Positions 7,096 through 13,638 of a stretch of DNA of 14,276 nt are shown piece after piece. The notes below the pieces were generated by a model. That model was not told the DNA's origin, made no database searches, and saw only the letters and a program-made list of their open reading frames with translations. Positions within the stretch are counted from its first letter, which is position 1, and every line of letters starts with the position of its first letter. The stretch spans positions 1-14,276 of the forward strand of contig RFHN01000032.1 in assembly GCA_003695835.1 (NCBI GenBank), in the 5' to 3' direction. A program made the translations under genes and the position numbers. This DNA is from Armatimonadota bacterium. GTDB lineage: Bacteria > Armatimonadota > Fimbriimonadia > Fimbriimonadales > ATM1.

Positions 7096-8226
7096 CTACT
7101 GAACCGAAACCCAGCTCTTGCGCTCTGCGCTTCGCTCGACCGCGTCCAGAACACGCTGGCATGCGAGGCCGTCTTCGAAGTTCGGCGATGGGTTCCTACC
7201 CTCCGCCATTCTCTGGAGGCCATCGGCGACGAGATTGACGAACGTGTGTTCGTAACCGATGATATGGCCGGGCGGCCACCAGGCGGAAACAAACGGATGA
7301 ACCGGCTCCGTGACCTGAATGAGTCGGAAGCCCGTCCGATCGCTCGGATCCGAGCCGTCGTAGTACTCCAGCTCGTTCATTCTCTCTAAGTTGAACACGA
7401 TGGAGCCTTTGGAACCGTTGATTTCGATCCGGTTGTGATTCTTGCGGCCGAGTGCGAATCTCGTCGCCTCGAAAGTGCCCATCGCGCCGCTTTCGAAGAG
7501 CGCAAGGAATGCGGTCGCGTCGTCTACGTCCACGGTATCCGTTTCCTGCGAGCCCTCGGCGATCGGACGCTCCCGGACGAAGGTCTTCATGACCCCACTG
7601 ACTTCTGTGATCTCGCCCACAAGAAATCGCGCGAGGTCAATCAGGTGGCTGTTCAAGTCGCCGTGTGCTCCCGACCCCGCGTACTGCTTTTTGAGTCGCC
7701 ACACCATTGGCGTCGAGGGATCCGACATCCAGTCTTGCAAGTACACCGCGCGAAAGTGGCGAAGGTCGCCCAGCGCCCCTTCCTGTATCATCCGTTTCGC
7801 CAGTTGGATAGCTGGACAGAACCGGTAGTTGTGAAAGAGGGCGTGGAACACTCCCGCTTCCCTCACGGTGGCGACCATCGCTTCAGCCTCGTTCAACGTG
7901 TTGGCGAGTGGCTTTTCGCACCAGACGATCTTCCCGGCTTTGGCGGCGGCAATCGAAATGGGCGCGTGAAGGTGTCCCGGGGCGCTGACGTCAACCAGGT
8001 CCACATCGGGTCGCTCGACGACCGCTGTCCAATCCGTTTCGATCTCCTCGAACCCGTACTTTCGCGCCGCGACCTCCAGGGCTTCCCGATTCCGGCCGCA
8101 CAACACTTTGAGATGCGGCTCCCATTCGAGGTCGAAGAAGCGCGGGGCTTGGCGCCAGGCGTTGCTGTGCGCCTTGCCCATGAACTGATAGCCGATGAGA
8201 GCGACGTTAACCGTTCGTTTCGCCAT
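7096..8226 (-). CDS. Gfo/Idh/MocA-family NAD(P)-dependent oxidoreductase
   Basis: A cytoplasmic 376-aa dehydrogenase of the glucose-fructose oxidoreductase / inositol dehydrogenase family, which oxidises or reduces sugars, inositols or related polyols. The N-terminal Rossmann fold has the nucleotide motif VALIGYQFMGKAHSNAW (Gly12, Gly17). The EKP motif is at 104-106 with the catalytic-type Lys105. The substrate-domain motif GSGAHGDLNSHLIDLARF (184-201) carries the conserved Asp190, His194 and Asp197. Length and domain order are standard. The substrate cannot be read from the sequence. The start ATG at 8226 has a short CAAAGG site 4 nt upstream and lies inside the end of the lipoprotein gene (20-bp overlap), so the two are probably co-transcribed and translationally coupled. 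The 3' end lies beside the terminator of the convergent PEP-CTERM gene. Confidence 0.92.
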   Translation of the reverse strand: MAKRTVNVALIGYQFMGKAHSNAWRQAPRFFDLEWEPHLKVLCGRNREALEVAARKYGFEEIETDWTAVVERPDVDLVDVSAPGHLHAPISIAAAKAGKIVWCEKPLANTLNEAEAMVATVREAGVFHALFHNYRFCPAIQLAKRMIQEGALGDLRHFRAVYLQDWMSDPSTPMVWRLKKQYAGSGAHGDLNSHLIDLARFLVGEITEVSGVMKTFVRERPIAEGSQETDTVDVDDATAFLALFESGAMGTFEATRFALGRKNHNRIEINGSKGSIVFNLERMNELEYYDGSDPSDRTGFRLIQVTEPVHPFVSAWWPPGHIIGYEHTFVNLVADGLQRMAEGRNPSPNFEDGLACQRVLDAVERSAERKSWVSVQ

Positions 8227-8908
8227 CTTGCCTTTGGATCTTGTAATCTTCTGGTATGGGCGCCGTTAGCAGGGTGAGGTCGGCTGTGTCGTCGAGCTTG
8301 AACTCCGTTAGGCGCCAAGTCATCAGGCGGCCGTTCGCTGCGTCGCCGATCCCCTTCTCGTAGCCACCGACGATGAGGCCTCGCGACTGTTCGACGAAGA
8401 AACCGGCTTGGACCTGATACGCTTTCCCTTCTGGGAGTGCGACTTCCGCCACGCTCTCATATTGCCAAGCCTCGCCGAACGGAGTTTCGTCTTCGCGAAT
8501 CAGCTTCATCTTCTTGAACGGATCGGTCGTCAAAGATTCGGGGTGGAAGAAGAAGCGTAACCCCGGCACGAGCGCCGCGACGTCCATCGGCTTGCCCTTC
8601 GTGACGACGGCGAGCTTGTCTTTGAAGACGAGTCGTGTCACGGTGTCTCCCTTGCAAACCAGCTTCTCCAGCGGCTCGCCGTTTCGAACAATGAGAACCG
8701 CCACCTCGTCGGGCCGCCGGGCGCTGAACGTCTTTTGGAGCGCGTGCTCGCCCCCTGGCGTGATGTTCGCCTCTTCGATGACTCCGCTGATTGCGTTGAG
8801 CTGCCCGTATGTCTTCGCCGCCTTCTCGAGCGGCTCGACCGATGTCTGCGTCGGCCCAGCCGCGCATCCGGCGACGAACAGGAAAAGGATGGCAAGGCGA
8901 GATCCCAT
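8207..8908 (-). CDS. Putative lipoprotein, LolA/LolB-like fold suspected
   Basis: A 233-aa protein. Residues 1-14 (MGSRLAILFLFVAG) form a lipoprotein signal peptide with lipobox VAG-C and the lipidated Cys at 15. The mature chain starts with a helix (EPLEKAAKTYGQLNAISG) and continues with alternating beta strands: KTFSARRPDEVAVLIVRNGE, DTVTRLVFKDKLAVVTKG, LRFFFHPES. That order resembles the LolA/LolB/DUF2092 type, which binds lipid or lipoprotein in a half-barrel. This is a fold guess from pattern only, with no signature to prove it. The ATG at 8908 is supported by TAGAAT 9 nt upstream. The 3' end overlaps the oxidoreductase start by 20 bp, so both are likely one transcript, though a surface lipoprotein and a cytosolic dehydrogenase have no obvious shared job. 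Confidence 0.82.
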   Translation of the reverse strand: MGSRLAILFLFVAGCAAGPTQTSVEPLEKAAKTYGQLNAISGVIEEANITPGGEHALQKTFSARRPDEVAVLIVRNGEPLEKLVCKGDTVTRLVFKDKLAVVTKGKPMDVAALVPGLRFFFHPESLTTDPFKKMKLIREDETPFGEAWQYESVAEVALPEGKAYQVQAGFFVEQSRGLIVGGYEKGIGDAANGRLMTWRLTEFKLDDTADLTLLTAPIPEDYKIQRQDGETNG

Positions 8909-8917
8909 GCGCGTGCC

Positions 8918-8923
8918 ATTCTA
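8918..8923 (-). promoter_or_regulatory. Putative leaderless -10 box of the lipoprotein-oxidoreductase operon
   Basis: On the minus strand TAGAAT, followed by GG, ends 9 nt before the ATG at 8908 (GGCACGCGC between). No Shine-Dalgarno is present. This promoter is divergent from that of the tmRNA gene, about 45 bp away. Confidence 0.5.
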
Positions 8924-8968
8924 CACTAAGGAACTCTTTTCCCTCGACCGACGTTGAATTGGATAGGA

Positions 8969-8974
8969 TATACT
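8969..8974 (+). promoter_or_regulatory. ssrA: Putative -10 box of ssrA
   Basis: TATACT lies 14 nt before the predicted mature 5' end of tmRNA. Transcription would start near 8981, leaving a short 5' leader for RNase P to remove. A weak -35-like TCGACC lies at 8944-8949 with a long 19-nt spacer. Confidence 0.5.
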
Positions 8975-8988
8975 GTAAGCGACAACGT

Positions 8989-9345
8989 GGGGGCGACCGG
9001 CTTCGACAGGGTCAGGACGTCTCTTGGTTGCGAGCCGAGGTGCCGTATGGTCCTCGTAAAACAACGGCAAAACAAGTAAGTGCGGAAACTCAGTACGCAT
9101 ACGCTGCTTAAGTCTTAGCAGCCGTTCCTCCGCCCCGATCCGGTAGGGGCGAGTAGGAGCGTCATCAAATCCGGATAGTTGTGGCTCCCGCCGCCTTAGG
9201 GGGCCCCGGCGAAAGCAATAAGGCTGGTCGCGAGGATGCCCGTCCACCGGCTTACCTCGCGATGAGACAAAACGGTGGACTACGCTCGTAGACGCCAGGA
9301 GTGCGCCGATTCTGGAAGGGGGTTCGATTCCCCCCGCCTCCACCA
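8989..9345 (+). ncRNA. ssrA: Transfer-messenger RNA (tmRNA), one-piece form
   Basis: tmRNA, with SmpB, rescues stalled ribosomes and adds a degradation tag. The 5' end GGGGGCG (8989-8995) pairs with CGCCTCC near the 3' end, giving a 7-bp acceptor stem with one G-U pair, then discriminator A and an encoded CCA (9343-9345). The tRNA-like 5' part has the typical GACCGGCTTCGAC, and the T arm reads GGGGGTTCGATTCCCCC. The tag frame starts at GCA 9067 and ends at TAA 9109-9111, encoding AKQVSAETQYAYAA, an Ala-Ala end as expected for ClpXP-type proteases. GC-rich pseudoknot sequence fills 9120-9290. The length of 357 nt is usual, and there is no sign of a permuted two-piece form. The resume codon GCA is assigned by analogy. 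The 3' end lies 2 bp from the stop of the convergent membrane protein gene, with no intrinsic terminator between. Confidence 0.96.
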
Positions 9346-9347
9346 AG

Positions 9348-9785
9348 TTACACCCTTCTCGCAGCGCCAAACCGGTTCTTGGCGGCGAACAGCGCGTACC
9401 AGAGAATCCCAAGCACGCATCCGTACGCCACGGGCAAGGCCCAAGACCACGCCCGCGGGAAGTCCGCCGGCTCGAAGCCCTCGATGCCGGGGAGACCGTC
9501 CACCGCGTCCCTCAAACGCAACCAAAGGAAGATCCCCGCTGGCACCAACCCAGCCAGGGAGCCGCAAAGGCCCGCGACATCCATTCTCCACGTGAAGAGC
9601 CAGCCTGCGACCAGCGCAGCGGGAAACGCGACACTCATCACTCGGCCCAAGTCCTCTGCAGTGTGAAGCGGCGGGGCAAGAGCGAAAGGGGCAAAAACAG
9701 CCAGCCATTGCACAGCGCTGGCGACGGCGAACGCAGCGCAACCCGCCATCACCATATCGTCGAACTGCCGCACAGGCCGGGCCAT
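9348..9785 (-). CDS. Small four-helix integral membrane protein of unknown function
   Basis: A 145-aa protein with about four predicted membrane helices: MVMAGCAAFAVASAVQWLAV (about 11-30), MSVAFPAALVAGWLF (about 50-65), VAGLCGSLAGLVPAGIFLWL (about 69-89) and WALPVAYGCVLGILWYALFA (about 114-134). The positively charged C-terminal tail (KNRFGAARRV) suggests a cytoplasmic end. I recognise no family. It lies alone, convergent with ssrA (2-bp gap) and divergent from the adaptor-permease operon. The start at 9785 is supported by TAGATT 6 nt upstream; GGAG within the spacer could be a minimal Shine-Dalgarno, but it would be only 2 nt from the ATG. The composition and smooth helix pattern support a real gene. 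Confidence 0.75.
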   Translation of the reverse strand: MARPVRQFDDMVMAGCAAFAVASAVQWLAVFAPFALAPPLHTAEDLGRVMSVAFPAALVAGWLFTWRMDVAGLCGSLAGLVPAGIFLWLRLRDAVDGLPGIEGFEPADFPRAWSWALPVAYGCVLGILWYALFAAKNRFGAARRV

Positions 9786-9791
9786 GACTCC

Positions 9792-9797
9792 AATCTA
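9792..9797 (-). promoter_or_regulatory. Putative leaderless -10 box of the small membrane protein gene
   Basis: On the minus strand TAGATT, followed by GG, ends 6 nt before the ATG at 9785 (GGAGTC between), so transcription would begin at the A of ATG. The remaining gap up to 9912 holds no strong promoter for the adaptor gene; a TAGATT at 9856-9861 (+) is the only candidate I see. Confidence 0.45.
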
Positions 9798-9912
9798 CCT
9801 GCGGTCGCGCTCCGCCAGTTCCGCGCAGGCAGGAACATTGAGAGAAGGAATTCCGTAGATTACGAGTGGTGTAGCGAGAGGACGGACTCCATCGCTGCTC
9901 GCGCGATCGCAT

Positions 9913-11757
9913 ATGAAGAGAACGCTCATCATCCTCGGTACGGTTTTCGGAATTCTCGCTGCCTCGGTCTGGTACCTGGTCGGCGCCGGAAAAGGCACGA
10001 AGCAGGACGTCATCTACCGGACTACGAAGGTGACGAGAGGCGACGTCGTGAGATCCTTCACGGCAACAGGCGTCCTTCAGCCCTTGACCACCGTAGACGT
10101 CAAGAGCAAGGCTGGCGGCGAGGTGATTCGACTGGCCGTGCAAGAGGGCGACTATGTACGGAAGGGCGATCTCATCGCCGAGATTGACCCGAGAGACACG
10201 AAGGCTTTGTACGAACAAGCGGCCGCAGACCTGGACGCCGCCGTCGCGCGGAAGCGACAGAGCGAACTCAGCGTCCAGATGCAGCGCGCGACCAGCCAGG
10301 CCGCGGTGACTCAAGCCGAGGCAGCGCTGGAGTCTGCGAAGCTCAGGCTCAAGACACTTGAGGACCGTGCGCGCATCCAACCGACCGTCACGAGCGCAGC
10401 CGTCCAACAAGCCCAGGCGAACTACGATCAAGCGGTTCAGGCCCTCGAACAACTCAAAAACGTGACCATCCCGCAGACGAGAGCTCAGGTGGAGACCGAG
10501 TACGAGCGGACGCGCGTCGCCGTGGAGGTAGCCCGCGCGGACCTCGAGCGACAACGCAGCCTGCTGCAGAAGGGATACATCAGCCAACAACAGTTCGATC
10601 AAGCCAGGACGACGCTGGAGGCCGCCGAAGCCGCCTTCCGCAACGCAAGCGAGCGACGTCGAACCCTGGACGCAGACCTGCAGAGCCAATTGAAAACCGC
10701 CGAGGCTCGCGTCGCGCAATCCAAGGCCGCATTGGACCAGGCGAAAGCGAATCAGATTGATGTCGAGATAACGAAGCGAGACTTGGAAGACGCGCGCCTC
10801 GCTGTGAAGCAGGCCGAGGCGGCGTTGCAGCAGGCCAGAGCGAATCTCAAGCAGATTGACCTCCGCATCGCCGAGCTTCAAGCAGCCGACGCGTCCATTG
10901 TGCGGAGCGAAGTCGCTCGGGACAACGCCAAAGTCCAACTCGAGAGCACATCCCTGCTCGCGCCACGCGACGGCGTGGTGATCCTCAAGTACGTGGAAGA
11001 GGGCACGATCATCCCTCCGGGCACGAGCGTGTTCTCCGAGGGCACCTCCATCGTGCAGATTGCCGACGTATCGAAGATGTACGTCGAAGTCTTCGTGGAT
11101 GAGGCTGACATCGGACAGGTCAGCCTCGGACAGAAAGTTCGCGTAACGCTCGAGTCCTCGCCCGGGCAACCCCTTGACGGCGTCGTGTCGAGAATCAACC
11201 CGGCCGCGACGACCACGAACGGTCTGACCCAGGTCGCGGTGCGCGTGGAAATCAACTATCCGACGCCTCCGCCGGCGAACCAGAGCGGAAGCGGCGAGAA
11301 CGGAGGCAGCGGTTCCGACCGTCCGGCGAACGCGCGACAAACGCAGCTCGCACAGGGGCAGGGTCAAGGACAGGCGCCGAGTGAAGGACAGGGATCTGGA
11401 CAGCGCCGGCGCGGGCGAAGTGGCAGCATCAAGTTGATGCCCGGATTGAACGCAAGCTGCGAATTCATCATCAGCGAGAAGAAGGACGTTCTCATGGTGC
11501 CGTCCAACGCGATTCACCGTGAGGATGGCGAAACCTATGTCGAAGTCATGGTTGACGGCAAGCCGCAGAAGCGCCCAGTGAAGGTCGGGCAAGTCGGTGA
11601 CGTGAACACGGAGATCGTCGAGGGCCTTCAAGAGGGCGAAGAGGTCGTTACGAGCAAGATTGACCTGCGCCAGATCGAAGAAGAGCAACGACGATTGGAA
11701 CAAGCAGCCCAGCAACGTAGCCCGTTCTCCGGCGGAGGCGGCAGCCGAGGAAGGTAA
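9913..11757 (+). CDS. MacA/HlyD-type periplasmic adaptor with long coiled coil
   Basis: A membrane-fusion (adaptor) protein that links an inner-membrane transporter to an outer-membrane channel. Residues 1-24 are a membrane anchor/signal (KRTLIILGTVFGILAASVWYLV). The first lipoyl half-motif (KAGGEVIRLAVQEGDYVRKGDLIAEID) is near 65-93. A very long Ala/Gln/Arg/Glu-rich coiled-coil region spans about 98-345. The second lipoyl half (LLAPRDGVVILKYVEEGTIIPPG) starts at 348. A beta-barrel domain follows, split by a Gly/Gln/Ser/Pro-rich insert at about 450-505, and then a membrane-proximal domain (MVPSNAIHREDGETYVEVM...VVTSKIDLRQI) and a charged, Gly-rich tail. At 614 aa it is far longer than classical MacA (about 370 aa). 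Only a weak translation signal precedes ATG 9913. The permease gene follows after 4 bp. The family is sure; the cargo is unknown. Confidence 0.93.
   Translation: MKRTLIILGTVFGILAASVWYLVGAGKGTKQDVIYRTTKVTRGDVVRSFTATGVLQPLTTVDVKSKAGGEVIRLAVQEGDYVRKGDLIAEIDPRDTKALYEQAAADLDAAVARKRQSELSVQMQRATSQAAVTQAEAALESAKLRLKTLEDRARIQPTVTSAAVQQAQANYDQAVQALEQLKNVTIPQTRAQVETEYERTRVAVEVARADLERQRSLLQKGYISQQQFDQARTTLEAAEAAFRNASERRRTLDADLQSQLKTAEARVAQSKAALDQAKANQIDVEITKRDLEDARLAVKQAEAALQQARANLKQIDLRIAELQAADASIVRSEVARDNAKVQLESTSLLAPRDGVVILKYVEEGTIIPPGTSVFSEGTSIVQIADVSKMYVEVFVDEADIGQVSLGQKVRVTLESSPGQPLDGVVSRINPAATTTNGLTQVAVRVEINYPTPPPANQSGSGENGGSGSDRPANARQTQLAQGQGQGQAPSEGQGSGQRRRGRSGSIKLMPGLNASCEFIISEKKDVLMVPSNAIHREDGETYVEVMVDGKPQKRPVKVGQVGDVNTEIVEGLQEGEEVVTSKIDLRQIEEEQRRLEQAAQQRSPFSGGGGSRGR
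11747..11754 (+). promoter_or_regulatory. Shine-Dalgarno of the permease gene
   Basis: GAGGAAGG, lying inside the last codons of the adaptor gene, ends 7 nt before ATG 11762. It decides that start against an upstream in-frame ATG at 11660, which lies inside the adaptor gene. Confidence 0.75.
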
Positions 11758-11761
11758 TACG

Positions 11762-12970
11762 ATGAGATTGAGCGACAGCATCCGGACTGCCCTGTCGGCG
11801 ATCACAGCGAACAAACTGCGCTCTTCGCTCACGACGCTGGGTGTCGTCATCGGCGTTGCGTCCGTGATCGCGATGATCGGAATCGCTGAGGGCACAAAGA
11901 AACAGGCGCTGGATCAGCTCCAAGCGCTGGGGAGCAATCTGATCGTCGTGTTCCCGAACTGGGGGCGCAGCAGCCAACGGACCGGCGGCGACGAGGCGGA
12001 AACGCTCAAACCCGAGGACGTCGAGCTGATCCGACGAGCCGTGCCCACAGCCGCGCACGTCAGCGGCGAAGTGCGCACCCGGGTTAGCGTCAAATACGGC
12101 AGTACCAACGAGCGGTCGCAGGTCACCGGCGGGCTACCCGAGATCCAGCAGATTCGGAATATCCAGTTGAAAGAAGGACGCTTCTTCACCGAGGAAGAGA
12201 ATCAAAACGCCGCCAAAGTCTGCGTCCTTGGCTACGACATCTACGAGCGCCTCTTCGGCGACGGACCTGCCGTCGGCTCGATCATCCGTATCAACAATCA
12301 GGACTTCGAGGTGATCGGCGTCGCTGCCTTCAAAGGCGGCCAGGGTTTCATGAACCCAGATGATATGATCTACGTGCCGATCAACACAGCGAACTCTCGC
12401 ATCCGCCGCCGCGACACCTTGAGCGGGATCGCGGTGCAGGCAGAAAACGCAGACGTGATGGACTACACGCTCGCGAAGGTGCAAGAAACGCTCCGAAAAG
12501 TGCGACGCGACGCGAGCGGCGAAGATCTTTTCCGCGCCTTCAACCAGGGAGAGCTGATTCAGACAGCGGAGGAACAATCGCGCGTCCTAAGCCTTCTGCT
12601 CGGAGGCGTCGCAAGCGTGTCGCTTCTCGTTGGAGGCATCGGAATCATGAACATCATGCTCGTCTCCGTTACCGAGCGCACGCGCGAGATCGGTTTGCGC
12701 AAGGCGATCGGCGCCCGCCAGGACGACGTCCTCAGCCAATTCCTTCTGGAGAGCATCTTCCTCTGCTTGGCGGGCGGAGTGATCGGAGTGATCCTCGGGA
12801 TCGCCGGAGTCCACTTCGTCGCGGGCTTGATGGGCGTGGACCCGATTGTCTCCCTGCCGGGGGTGGTCATCGCCTTCGCCTTCGCCGCCCTGGTGGGTAC
12901 GTTCTTCGGCTTCTATCCCGCCTACCTCGCGAGCAAACTCGAGCCGATGGAAGCGCTCCGAACTGAGTAG
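11762..12970 (+). CDS. MacB/FtsX-family ABC transporter permease without fused ATPase
   Basis: A 402-aa inner-membrane permease of the MacB/FtsX (type VII ABC) family. TM1 is near residues 20-42 (SSLTTLGVVIGVASVIAMIGIAEG). A large MacB-type periplasmic domain follows (about 43-270; GGLPEIQQIRNIQLKEGRFFTEEE, NQDFEVIGV). Three C-terminal helices form the FtsX domain, with the family's coupling segment SVTERTREIGLRKAIGARQDDVLSQFLLES and the ending YPAYLASKLEPMEALR. These proteins use ATP energy mechanically to drive periplasmic export through an adaptor and an outer-membrane channel. No Walker motifs are in this chain, and no ATPase gene is next to it, so the ATPase must come from elsewhere. Spacing to the adaptor gene is 4 bp, clearly one operon. 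The gene ends 8 bp before the convergent TetR gene with no visible terminator. Confidence 0.94.
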   Translation: MRLSDSIRTALSAITANKLRSSLTTLGVVIGVASVIAMIGIAEGTKKQALDQLQALGSNLIVVFPNWGRSSQRTGGDEAETLKPEDVELIRRAVPTAAHVSGEVRTRVSVKYGSTNERSQVTGGLPEIQQIRNIQLKEGRFFTEEENQNAAKVCVLGYDIYERLFGDGPAVGSIIRINNQDFEVIGVAAFKGGQGFMNPDDMIYVPINTANSRIRRRDTLSGIAVQAENADVMDYTLAKVQETLRKVRRDASGEDLFRAFNQGELIQTAEEQSRVLSLLLGGVASVSLLVGGIGIMNIMLVSVTERTREIGLRKAIGARQDDVLSQFLLESIFLCLAGGVIGVILGIAGVHFVAGLMGVDPIVSLPGVVIAFAFAALVGTFFGFYPAYLASKLEPMEALRTE

Positions 12971-12978
12971 GTTTTCGC

Positions 12979-13563
12979 CTATACCTTGTACGGATGCCAG
13001 ATGCCGGCCATCAGCGAGCCGACTCGCTCCAGGGTGTCGGAACGGCCCGTGAGGCGGGCGATCAGCAGCGCGCCCTCACAGAACCCAACGCAAGCTTCCG
13101 CCATCGCGCGAACGGGCGCGTCGGGGTACAGCTCCATCCGCTGAACGGCCTCTTGGAAGGCCTGCTCGAATCGCTGGACGACACTCTCGACGACCTCCGC
13201 GGCCTTGGATCGAATCGCGTCCGACACGTGGCCGTTGTCCGAAGCGTAGAGGCCGGCGAACAACCCCTCGAGCGGCTCTCCCTGGTCTCGAATCAGCTCA
13301 ACGAAGCGCAGGGGGCGTTCGAGGGGAGGAACGGAGGGCGCGAACGCCTCGCGCAGGATGCCCTCGTTCGCTAACCGGCCGTAGGCTTCCAGCACCTGGG
13401 CGCCAAGCGCTTCCTTGGATTCGAAGTAGTGGTAGAAGCTACTCTTCCCCGCGTTCGCTGCCTTGAGAATGTCGTCTACCCCGACGCTGCAATATCCACG
13501 ATCGCGGATCAGCGCCATCGCTTCCTTCAAAATCCTTTCCTTAGTGTCCGTCTTGCGAGGCAT
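12979..13563 (-). CDS. TetR/AcrR-family transcriptional regulator
   Basis: A 194-aa regulator. The N-terminal three-helix DNA-binding domain is clear: TKERILKEAMALIRDRGYCSVGVDDILKAANAGKSSFYHYFESKEALGAQVL, with the helix-turn-helix at about residues 26-47. The C-terminal ligand-binding part (FVELIRDQGEPLEGLFAG...MAEACVGFCEGALLIARLTG) is of the broad type seen in many drug- or metabolite-sensing TetR proteins; the ligand cannot be inferred. I chose ATG 13563 (MPRKTDTKERIL) because a longer start at 13653 would run into the divergent transporter gene. An AAGGGAG site lies 2 nt before the ATG, rather close. The gene is divergent from the MOT1-type transporter, with a candidate operator between them, and convergent with the permease gene. 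It most likely represses itself and the transporter; the efflux-type operon is a second possible target. Confidence 0.92.
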   Translation of the reverse strand: MPRKTDTKERILKEAMALIRDRGYCSVGVDDILKAANAGKSSFYHYFESKEALGAQVLEAYGRLANEGILREAFAPSVPPLERPLRFVELIRDQGEPLEGLFAGLYASDNGHVSDAIRSKAAEVVESVVQRFEQAFQEAVQRMELYPDAPVRAMAEACVGFCEGALLIARLTGRSDTLERVGSLMAGIWHPYKV

Positions 13564-13582
13564 TTCTCCCTTATGTAGGGAC

Positions 13583-13604
13583 GAACGAACCGTACCAATC
13601 GTTC
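13583..13604. promoter_or_regulatory. Candidate TetR operator: 22-bp imperfect palindrome
   Basis: GAACGA (13583-13588) and TCGTTC (13599-13604) are perfect inverted arms around a central self-complementary GTAC (13592-13595). Counting the whole 22 bp, 16 positions are symmetric. It lies in the middle of the 75-bp gap between the divergent TetR and transporter genes, just where the -35 regions of both would be. Binding there could block both promoters. This size and symmetry suit a TetR dimer or pair of dimers; binding itself is inferred. Confidence 0.6.
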
Positions 13605-13620
13605 CCGAATCCTGCTCGTC

Positions 13621-13626
13621 TATACT
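13621..13626 (+). promoter_or_regulatory. Putative -10 box of the MOT1-type transporter gene
   Basis: TATACT lies 12 nt before ATG 13639, so the transcript would have a leader of only about 5 nt, close to leaderless. The expected -35 position (about 13598-13603) falls within the palindrome arm at 13599-13604. Confidence 0.45.
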
Positions 13627-13638
13627 CCGCAGGTTCCC

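Noticed and set aside
8809..9111. 100-residue frame ending in the tmRNA tag
   Set aside because: Only its last 14 codons are meaningful; they are the tag of ssrA, read on the RNA itself.
11290..11427. GC-rich repetitive stretch as a possible tandem repeat or recombination site
   Set aside because: It encodes the Gly/Gln linker in frame; the repeats are short and imperfect (CAGGG-type), explained by coding for QGQG.
9280..11895. 871-residue open frame on the minus strand opposite the adaptor gene
   Set aside because: It runs antisense to the adaptor gene, tmRNA 3' end and small membrane gene. Its composition is that of a GC-rich shadow frame and it has no domain features.
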